Shown: one piece after another, positions 6,792-12,432 of the stretch
Position numbering within the stretch: position 1 is the stretch's first letter
How the letters are laid out: every line of letters begins with the position of its first letter
Source: Clostridiales bacterium
GTDB lineage: Bacteria > Bacillota > Clostridia > Christensenellales > CAG-138
Assembly (NCBI GenBank): GCA_004554165.1
Contig: SFNQ01000040.1
Coordinates: 1-12,432 of the forward strand
Direction of reading: 5' to 3'
Length of the DNA: 12,432 nt
Notes under the pieces: generated by a model
Database searches by the model: none
Seen by the model: only the letters and a program-made list of their open reading frames with translations
What the model was told of the DNA's origin: nothing
Translations under genes and position numbers: made by a program

Positions 6792-7601
6792 TTGCAGGAA
6801 GCAAAGCTTATCACAATTATTTCAAACGGGAAAAAGATCGTACTGAGCACCAACACGATTCTCTATATTCTTATGATTGAAAAGATTGCCGAGATACATG
6901 TTTCCGGAGGAAACATCTACAAAACGAGAATGACGCTCGGCAAACTGGAAGAAAAACTCGGCGGAGGATTTATCAAGATCCATCGTGGATGCATTGTGTC
7001 TGCAATGGCGATACACGATATCACCGACAAGATCAATCTCAGCAACGGCGAATCTCTGATTTACACGCTGCGAAAGAAAAATCAGATCATCGAGCAGCTT
7101 CTTTCCAAGCAGGAGTCCATGATCCGCAGCTTTGGCAGAGACAATACCCCTGCAACAGCAGAGGAATATCGCAGGCATTACAGCGGCTTTGATGCTCTGC
7201 CGTTCGCGTTTACGGATATCGAGATGATATTCAATGAAGAACGGCAGGCAGTGGACTGGATCTTTCGATACGCCAATCCCGCGCTGGCAAAGCTCGAAAA
7301 GATCCCGCTGGAACGGCTGGTTGACAGTTCCTTCAGCAGGCTGTTTTCCAACATGGATTCCAAATGGCTGCGTAGCTACGAGCGCGCAACCCTTTTTGGA
7401 GAAATACTGGAGATCATGGACTACAGTCCAGAGATCGATACCTATTTGAAGGTCATCTGCTTTCCCACCTTCAAGGGGCACTGCGGGTGTATTCTATTCA
7501 ATATTTCGGAGATAAAGCTGGCCCAAAGCAGCCATGATGCGCAAAAGACGCTGGTGTTTTATTTGGGGAAACAGCTGAATATAGACAGCGAAGCGTTGTA
7601 A
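6792..7601 (+). CDS. One-component regulator: LytTR DNA-binding domain followed by a PAS domain
   Basis: Transcription regulator of about 269 residues. Residues 5-105 are a LytTR domain, with ILYILMIEKIAEIHV, the TLGKLEEKL helix and FIKIHRGCIVS (60-70), the family's F-x-x-I/V-H-R-x-x-I-V block. A linker containing QLLSKQESM leads to a PAS-like domain at about 128-255, with DWIFRYANPALAKLE and a final GCILFNISE strand. Putting the DNA-binding domain first and the sensor second, with no receiver domain, makes it a one-component sensor, not a response regulator. No membrane segment is present. I chose a TTG start because AGGAAGAGGGGG sits at the correct spacing and the predicted promoter gives it a normal leader; an in-frame GTG at 6765 adds nine residues but lacks a ribosome binding site. 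It probably controls the lipoprotein/alkylsulfatase unit just downstream, an inference from position only. Confidence 0.88.
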   Translation: MQEAKLITIISNGKKIVLSTNTILYILMIEKIAEIHVSGGNIYKTRMTLGKLEEKLGGGFIKIHRGCIVSAMAIHDITDKINLSNGESLIYTLRKKNQIIEQLLSKQESMIRSFGRDNTPATAEEYRRHYSGFDALPFAFTDIEMIFNEERQAVDWIFRYANPALAKLEKIPLERLVDSSFSRLFSNMDSKWLRSYERATLFGEILEIMDYSPEIDTYLKVICFPTFKGHCGCILFNISEIKLAQSSHDAQKTLVFYLGKQLNIDSEAL

Positions 7602-7751
7602 CCGTTTTCTACCGGTTGAAACGCCGCATACCAGCGTCTGTTCCGCATGGCCGATACATGCTCCCGCAGACCATGGAAAAGAAGCGTGCCAGGCGTGCGG
7701 CTGTTTTTATGTCGATTTACGCCATAATAATGTCGCCTTGCGGCCGGCTCG

Positions 7752-7781
7752 TTGAAAAGAAACACGTCCGTTCTTTATAAT
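7752..7781 (+). promoter_or_regulatory. Strong promoter of the lipoprotein/alkylsulfatase unit
   Basis: TTGAAA (7752-7757) and a perfect TATAAT (7776-7781), 18 bases apart. Transcription would start near 7788 and give a leader of about 100 bases. The 150 bases between the regulator's stop and this promoter hold no gene; the closely spaced ACCGTTTTC and ACCGGTTGA at 7605-7624 were the only repeat noticed there. Confidence 0.7.
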
Positions 7782-7808
7782 AATAATATGTATGGAATCA
7801 TGGTGTCT

Positions 7809-7843
7809 GCTGCCCGCGGCGTTTCCTGCGAACTGCGGGCAGC
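7809..7843 (+). promoter_or_regulatory. Perfect 9-bp hairpin in the leader of the lipoprotein gene
   Basis: GCTGCCCGC (7809-7817) pairs perfectly with GCGGGCAGC (7835-7843) across a 17-base loop. It lies in the predicted untranslated leader, 46 bases before the ATG. There is no U-run after it, so it is not an intrinsic terminator. It may stabilise the 5' end or be a protein- or ligand-binding structure. Confidence 0.45.
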
Positions 7844-7889
7844 CATCGTGAAACAATCGGAGAATCACCATCAAACCAAGGAGATCAAG

Positions 7890-9263
7890 ATGAAAAAAAC
7901 GCTTGCTTTTCTGCTGACGACGGTCCTGTTGCTTGCATCCTGCCTGCTAACGTCCTGCACCGGCGAAACGACGGAGGCGGACCCCGAGACCGCGTGGGCG
8001 CTTGTGGGCGAGGCGTATACCTTTGCCTTCCCGCTTGTCATCATGGATGCAACAAAAACGTTGTCGACCAATACCGAGGGCCCTGTTGCCGGCCGGGCTC
8101 CCGTCAATCAGTTCATCCATGCGCAGAAGCTGGCGGATGCACAGTTCCGGACTGTCGTAACGCCCAATGTGGACACTGTTTACACACAGGCGTGGCTCGA
8201 TATCAGCGACGAGCCTGTTGTGTATGTCATGCCCAAAGCCGACCGGTTTTTTAATGTGCAGATTCTGGATGCATGGACCAATACCGTTACCGTACTCGAA
8301 GCAGCTGGCGCTTATGCGTTTACCCTTCCCAACTGGGGGGGAGAACTGCCCGACGGGGTGACGCGGATTGACATACCCACTGTTACAGCCTGGTTTATTG
8401 CCCGTATTGTCCTTTCCGGGCAGGAGGATCTTCCCAATGTGTATGCAATTCAGCAGGCGATGAAGCTGATGCCGCTCTCGGCTTATGAACAGGGCGGCGA
8501 ATACGCAGCGCCCAATGGCACCTATTCTGCGGAAAACGATTTTGTTCCCGTGGAAAAGGTGCTTTCCATGGACCCAAAGACCTTCTTTGACACGGCGAAT
8601 GCGTTGATGCTGACAAACCCTCCCGCCGCGGATGATGCGGAGCTTCTGGAAAAAATCGCCCGGGTCAACGTAGGCCCCGGCATGGAATTTGATATGAGCG
8701 TTCTTACAGGAGACGTCGCCGGGCAATGGAAGGAGATGCTCCAGCAGTTACGGGGCACACTGGCGGCTGACAGCGAAAATTATGCCGTGCAGCTTGGACA
8801 ATGGAAATACTTCGGCGCACCCATCGGTGATTTCGGCACGGAATATACATATCGCGCTATGGTAGCTTTGGCCGGACTCGGCGCCAACACTGTTGATGTG
8901 GCGGTATACCCAAAGACGGATATGGATGATACCGGCGCGGTGCTGACCGGTGAAAAGACCTATGTTATGCACTTTGAGACGCTGCCTCCCGCTCTGGATG
9001 GCGGCTTCTGGTCTGTGACGGCTTACGGCAGCGACGATTTTCTCATTGACAATCCCATCGACCGTTACTGCATCAATGATCGAACAGATTTCAGGCGGAA
9101 TGACGACGGCTCTCTGGACATCATTCTGTCCCGGGAGCAGCCGGAGGACCCCACCAACTGGCTGCCTGTTTCCGGCGATACGTTCCACCTGTATATGCGC
9201 ATTTACACGCCGGATATGGACGCCCTTGCAAGCTGGCAGCCGCCTGTCATCCGTGAACGGTAA
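7890..9263 (+). CDS. DUF1254/DUF1214 domain lipoprotein
   Basis: Predicted surface lipoprotein of 457 residues. The start is the ATG preceded by AAGGAG; the frame extends upstream but would precede the signal peptide and cross the promoter. MKKTLAFLLTTVLLLA is followed by two overlapping lipoboxes, LASC (Cys18) and LTSC (Cys23). A DUF1254 domain occupies about 35-165, with the typical FPLVIMDATKT, GRAPVNQFIHAQKLAD and VVTPNVDTVYTQAWLDI. A DUF1214 domain follows at about 330-445, with GGFWSVTAYGSDDFLIDNP and the closing NWLPVSGDTFHLYMRIYTP. Proteins with this pair are widespread but have no established reaction. The next gene, a secreted alkylsulfatase, follows after 25 bases, so the two are probably co-transcribed and act together outside the membrane. 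Confidence 0.9.
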   Translation: MKKTLAFLLTTVLLLASCLLTSCTGETTEADPETAWALVGEAYTFAFPLVIMDATKTLSTNTEGPVAGRAPVNQFIHAQKLADAQFRTVVTPNVDTVYTQAWLDISDEPVVYVMPKADRFFNVQILDAWTNTVTVLEAAGAYAFTLPNWGGELPDGVTRIDIPTVTAWFIARIVLSGQEDLPNVYAIQQAMKLMPLSAYEQGGEYAAPNGTYSAENDFVPVEKVLSMDPKTFFDTANALMLTNPPAADDAELLEKIARVNVGPGMEFDMSVLTGDVAGQWKEMLQQLRGTLAADSENYAVQLGQWKYFGAPIGDFGTEYTYRAMVALAGLGANTVDVAVYPKTDMDDTGAVLTGEKTYVMHFETLPPALDGGFWSVTAYGSDDFLIDNPIDRYCINDRTDFRRNDDGSLDIILSREQPEDPTNWLPVSGDTFHLYMRIYTPDMDALASWQPPVIRER

Positions 9264-9288
9264 AAAACAAACAAAAGGAGACCCCTTT

Positions 9289-11334
9289 ATGAAACGCATC
9301 GCAGCCATTTTTCTTGCGACATCGATGCTGATGTCGAGCGCCGCCTGCACGCCGAAGGAAATCGGAGAGCAAAATACAGGAAAAGCAGACCTCGGTTTGA
9401 CCGCCGAAGTCAAGCCCGCCACGGGCTTTACGGCGGAGACGAATGCCGCAGTCTATGACCAGCTTGATTTCAACGATAAACAGGAATATGAATTTGCGAC
9501 ACGTGGCCTGATCGACGCGCCGGAAACGCTGGAACTCGTGGATGAGGACGGAACCGTCGTTTGGAGCCAGGAAGCCTATGCTTTTCTGGACGAATATGAA
9601 AAAGCTCCTGACAGCGTAAACCCCAGCCTGTGGGAAAACACAAAGAATAACCATGTCTACGGCCTGTTTGAGGTTTGCGAGGGCATCTATCAGGTGCGCG
9701 GCTACGATATGGCCAACCTCACCGTGATCAAGGGTGATACAGGATGGATCGTCTTTGACCCGCTGATGAGCGTGGAGTGCAGCCAGGCGGCTATGCAGCT
9801 GATTGAAAAGAATCTGGGCGAGTTTCCGGTCAAAGCAGTAATCATTTCTCACTCCCATGCTGACCATTTCGGCGGCATTCTCGGCGTGATGACCGAGGAG
9901 GACAAGGCGAACGAGGAGTTGCCTATCGAGGAGCAGCTTGCAAGCGGCAAGATCCCCGTCATTACCCCGGAGGGCTTTACCGAGCACGCGGTCAAGGAAA
10001 ATGTCTATGCCGGTAAAGGAATGGGCCGCCGCAGCAATTATCAGTATGGCGTGCTGCTGACACCCGGTGTGACCGGCAAGCTTGGCCAGGGCATCGGCAT
10101 GGGGCAGTCTACCGGCACGGTGTCCTTCCTCACGCCCAGCTATGAAATCAGGGAAACCGGAGAAATGCTGACCATTGACGGCGTTGCGCTGGAATTCCAG
10201 CTTACCCCCGGTACAGAAGCCCCTGCGGAAATGAACACATGGCTGCCGCAGTTCAAGGCGCTGTGGGTGGCGGAAAACTGCACCGGCACGCTCCACAACC
10301 TTTACACCCTGCGCGGCGCTGAGGTGCGCGATGGCGCAGCCTGGGCAAGTTATATCACAGAGGCAATCACCTGCTACGGCAAGGAAGCGGAAGTCACATT
10401 CCAGTCCCACAACTGGCCACACTGGGGCAACGACATTGTGAACGATTATTTGGTAAACACTGCGGCGGTGTACAAGTACATCAGCGACCAGACCCTGACC
10501 TATATCAACCAGGGCTATACGAGCAACGAGATTTCCAACATGATCGAGCTGCCCGATGCGCTCAATAAAATCTGGTACACCCGCCAGTACTACGGAACGG
10601 TGGCGCACAACGCCAAGGCGGTCTATCAGCAGTTCATGGGCTGGTATGACAGCAACCCCGTAAACCTCAACCCGCTTACGCCCAGCGACAGCGCGAAAAA
10701 ATGGGTGGAGTATCTGGGCGATACGGACAAGGTGCTGCAAATGGCTAAGGCGGATTTTGACAAGGGCGAGTATCAGTGGGTAGCCGAGGTCACGAACACC
10801 ATCGTTTTCGCCGATCCGACAAACACCGACGCACGGTTGCTGTGTGCTGATGCGCTGGAGCAGCTGGGGTATCAGGCAGAGTCAGGCCCGTGGCGCAACG
10901 AATACCTGACCGCCGCGCAGGAGCTGCGTCACGGCAATGCGAACTTCACGGCTGCGACTAAGAGCACCGGCTCCATGATCAGGGCACTTTCTGCGCCCAT
11001 GCTGTTTGACTATATCGCCATTGTCATGGACAAGCAGGCGCTGTCTGATTATGACTTTATCATGAACGTGACACTGCCCGACGTGGGCGAGCAGCATATG
11101 CTCCGCGTGAAGAACGGCGTGGTACTGGTGTATGAGGACGCGCTGTCCGATACGGCGGATGTGTCCATCACCTGCCCAAAGGACGCGCTCTTTGCGATCC
11201 TGACCAACAACCAAGAGACAGTCGCTCAGGCCGTCCGAGTTGAGGGTAGGGCTGAACTGCTGACGTTGATGATGGAGAACATGAATCAGTTCCCGATCGA
11301 CGGAACCAATCCGTTCAACATTATCGAGCCGTAA
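9289..11334 (+). CDS. Class III alkylsulfatase (metallo-beta-lactamase fold), predicted lipoprotein
   Basis: SdsA1/BDS1-like hydrolase of 681 residues that would cleave alkyl sulfate esters to alcohol and sulfate with two zinc ions. MKRIAAIFLATSMLMSSAAC is a signal peptide with lipobox SAAC (Cys20), so the enzyme should be tethered outside the cell membrane. The zinc motif is HSHADH (188-193). Glu310 in GTEAP, Glu329 in VAEN and His374 in SHNWPHWG fall at the same spacing as SdsA1 Glu280, Glu299 and His344 as I remember them. TLHNLYTLRGAEVRD (334-348) is the family hallmark. An alkylsulfatase dimerisation domain follows to about 530, then an SCP2-like C-terminal domain that may hold the alkyl chain. 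All ligands are present, so it should be active. The start follows AAAAGGAG, 25 bases after the DUF1254 gene. The natural substrate, a detergent or a host or bacterial sulfated lipid, is not evident. Confidence 0.93.
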   Translation: MKRIAAIFLATSMLMSSAACTPKEIGEQNTGKADLGLTAEVKPATGFTAETNAAVYDQLDFNDKQEYEFATRGLIDAPETLELVDEDGTVVWSQEAYAFLDEYEKAPDSVNPSLWENTKNNHVYGLFEVCEGIYQVRGYDMANLTVIKGDTGWIVFDPLMSVECSQAAMQLIEKNLGEFPVKAVIISHSHADHFGGILGVMTEEDKANEELPIEEQLASGKIPVITPEGFTEHAVKENVYAGKGMGRRSNYQYGVLLTPGVTGKLGQGIGMGQSTGTVSFLTPSYEIRETGEMLTIDGVALEFQLTPGTEAPAEMNTWLPQFKALWVAENCTGTLHNLYTLRGAEVRDGAAWASYITEAITCYGKEAEVTFQSHNWPHWGNDIVNDYLVNTAAVYKYISDQTLTYINQGYTSNEISNMIELPDALNKIWYTRQYYGTVAHNAKAVYQQFMGWYDSNPVNLNPLTPSDSAKKWVEYLGDTDKVLQMAKADFDKGEYQWVAEVTNTIVFADPTNTDARLLCADALEQLGYQAESGPWRNEYLTAAQELRHGNANFTAATKSTGSMIRALSAPMLFDYIAIVMDKQALSDYDFIMNVTLPDVGEQHMLRVKNGVVLVYEDALSDTADVSITCPKDALFAILTNNQETVAQAVRVEGRAELLTLMMENMNQFPIDGTNPFNIIEP

Positions 11335-11459
11335 TGGATCTGCCGGAAGAACAGCCTTCCTCCGATGGCATATTGATTTTTGCTGAATCGCGATCCTTAT
11401 CCTGCCCCACGGGGGATGAAGCGTTTGCCGGTACTTGCTGCAGATCATTCACATGAAGC

Positions 11460-11504
11460 AAAAACCCCGTCTGTCTTTCTGCTGAAACTCAGACGGGGTT
11501 TTTT
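11460..11504 (+). terminator. Strong intrinsic terminator after the alkylsulfatase unit
   Basis: AAAACCCCGTCTG (11461-11473) pairs with CAGACGGGGTTTT (11490-11502) around a 16-base loop and is followed by six T in all from 11499. The A-run on the left arm means it may also work on the minus strand. It lies 125 bases after the stop codon. Confidence 0.88.
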
Positions 11505-12038
11505 CGCGGGCATCCGTTGCCGGCAGCGAACCGCTGATAAGCAATTTGTTTCTTATCGTTGACAAACCGAGGAGTGCTCCCTTTTTGGCCGCCTGGCTGG
11601 GCGGTTATTTAATCCTTACAGCCTTCTCGCCCCATCTCCACAGGAAGTGCGCCATGATGACGCCGTAAAAACAGGAAAGCCTGCAGGGAGGCAGGGTTGA
11701 GCAGCGATGAAAAGCAAGGCGGCTCTGGAAAAAGGAAAAGCGATGGAACCTGCCGGTTCACGTCAAGCTCCGAGAGGATAAAGCGTCAGGTCAAACAGGC
11801 CAGAGCGCGAGAGAAGGCCCGGCAGGGAGAGTCCCCGCTTCAGCGGTTTCATGGGAACATGCGCAGCGTCTCCGGGATGGAAGGAACATGCGCATCCGGG
11901 CGATCCTCCGGCGAAGTCCTTCCGGGGAGGTTTTCGCGCAGCAATCGGCGGGGGATTTCCCTCCGCTTTACCCCGTCCGGCACGGACAGGCAAGGTTTCT
12001 TTTTTTGCGCATAAAATGATGCGGGGAGGTGACGCTGC
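11505..12038. other. Poorly coding stretch at the edge of a probable mobile element
   Basis: No gene is convincing. A plus frame from TTG 11697 to 12014 would encode 105 residues with a basic stretch, IKRQVKQARAREKARQGE, but the rest has no recognisable structure. On the minus strand a short in-frame run ends in MAHFLWRWGEKAVRIK and TAA at 11609-11611 (see findings). GATAAG (11536-11541) and CTTATC (11552-11557) form a small inverted repeat. A weak hairpin with CCGCC/GGCGG arms lies at 11589-11604. The junction between chromosome and element should be in this stretch, but no attachment site could be recognised. Confidence 0.45.
11854..11894 (+). repeat. 12-bp direct repeat, two copies
   Basis: GGAACATGCGCA occurs at 11854-11865 and again at 11883-11894, 29 bp apart. 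It lies in the non-coding stretch before the recombinase. It may be a protein-binding pair or chance. Confidence 0.45.
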
Positions 12039-12179
12039 CTGACCACGACAGACATTTATACCGTTGCCGTGGAATCCGTATCGGATAAGCCGCTGGCCAA
12101 ACTGCTGGAGGAACTTTTGACCGAATCCATCGAAACAGAGCCGCCGCACCTTTGCGCGGATTACACACCTTCGCTATGA
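12039..12179 (+). CDS. Small ORF with a non-standard start upstream of the recombinase
   Basis: An open frame of 46 codons follows GGGGAGGTG, starting at CTG and ending TGA at 12177-12179; the frame has no ATG, GTG or TTG at a usable position near the ribosome binding site. The product begins TTTDIYTVAVESVSD after the start and has a leucine-rich, helical, acidic middle (KPLAKLLEELLTES). I do not recognise it, but the composition is protein-like, unlike the frames upstream. It lies 47 bases before the recombinase and probably shares its transcript. CTG initiation is rare, so this is tentative. Confidence 0.4.
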   Translation: MTTTDIYTVAVESVSDKPLAKLLEELLTESIETEPPHLCADYTPSL

Positions 12180-12226
12180 TGGAGGGGTAATCCCCGCAGG
12201 TTGATTTGGCTTCGGAGAGGAGGAGC

Positions 12227-12432
12227 ATGAAAGCAGGGTCAACCTACAAAGCGGCGCTGTATATGCGCCTTTCAAAAGATGATGACGGCACATCGGAGAG
12301 CGCCAGCATCATGACGCAACGGAAAATGCTCCGAAGCTACGCGGCGGACAACGGGTATTTGGTTTTTGATGAATATGTGGACGATGGCTGGAGCGGCACG
12401 AACTTCGACCGACCCGACTTTAAACGGATGAT
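12227..12432 (+). CDS. Serine recombinase, N-terminal part, cut by the window edge
   Basis: The first 68 codons of a large serine recombinase of the type that excises and integrates clostridial transposons (Tn4451/Tn5397 TnpX/TndX-like). The catalytic motif is YMRLSKDD with Arg14 and the nucleophile Ser16. SESASIMTQRKML (23-35) and DEYVDDGWSGTNFDRPDF (48-65), ending in the conserved RPDF, complete the N-terminal resolvase domain. The ATG follows a strong GGAGAGGAGGAGC ribosome binding site. The DNA-binding and zinc-ribbon regions expected downstream are outside the window, so completeness cannot be judged. Its presence indicates that a mobile element extends to the right. Confidence 0.9.
   Translation, partial: MKAGSTYKAALYMRLSKDDDGTSESASIMTQRKMLRSYAADNGYLVFDEYVDDGWSGTNFDRPDFKRM

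Noticed and set aside
7605..7624. ACCGTTTTC/ACCGGTTGA as a LytTR operator
   Set aside because: LytTR sites usually repeat with a longer spacing of about two helical turns; this pair is too close and lies far from the promoter.
9247..10740. Minus-strand open frame of 497 codons
   Set aside because: Antisense shadow of the alkylsulfatase, whose zinc ligands and family blocks are all in the plus frame.
11559..11564. TTGACA as a promoter -35 element
   Set aside because: No acceptable -10 lies 16-18 bases downstream (TTTTTG at best) and no gene follows.

Overview
The window looks like a Clostridia-type Gram-positive chromosome, probably from the Oscillospirales or a related order. The reasons are high GC, strong AGGAGG ribosome binding sites, TTG starts, lipoprotein signal peptides with lipoboxes, and a serine recombinase of the kind carried by clostridial conjugative or mobilisable transposons. 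This placement is inferred from style and gene content, not from a marker gene.

Left half, minus strand (5864 down to 571): a compact five-gene molybdenum operon. In transcription order it encodes a MocA-type molybdenum cofactor cytidylyltransferase; a second MocA-like domain, degenerate at its catalytic motifs, fused to a ModE-type winged helix-turn-helix; and the FAD, 2Fe-2S and molybdenum subunits of a xanthine-dehydrogenase-family hydroxylase. Upstream are a sigma-A-like promoter and two 24-bp inverted repeats that match the ModE operator (Mo-box). The parts suggest a closed circuit: MocA cytidylates the cofactor, the hydroxylase consumes it, and the dead-enzyme/ModE fusion reads molybdenum or cofactor status at the Mo-boxes. 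In the large subunit both residues that bind purine in bovine xanthine oxidase appear to be alanine, so the substrate is probably not xanthine.

Middle (5940-6404): a minus-strand orphan gene of 114 residues with its own promoter, ribosome binding site and terminator. About 320 bases without a convincing gene follow.

Right half, plus strand (6723-11504): a one-component LytTR-PAS regulator, then a two-gene unit encoding a DUF1254/DUF1214 lipoprotein and a class III (metallo-beta-lactamase-fold) alkylsulfatase lipoprotein. The unit has its own strong promoter, a leader hairpin and a strong terminator. The regulator is a natural candidate for controlling the pair, but no operator was identified.

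Right edge (11505-12432): about 530 bases of poorly coding DNA, a small ORF with a non-standard start, and the first 68 codons of a serine recombinase that runs off the window. This is probably one end of a mobile element, whose boundary should lie between the 11460-11504 terminator and the recombinase.
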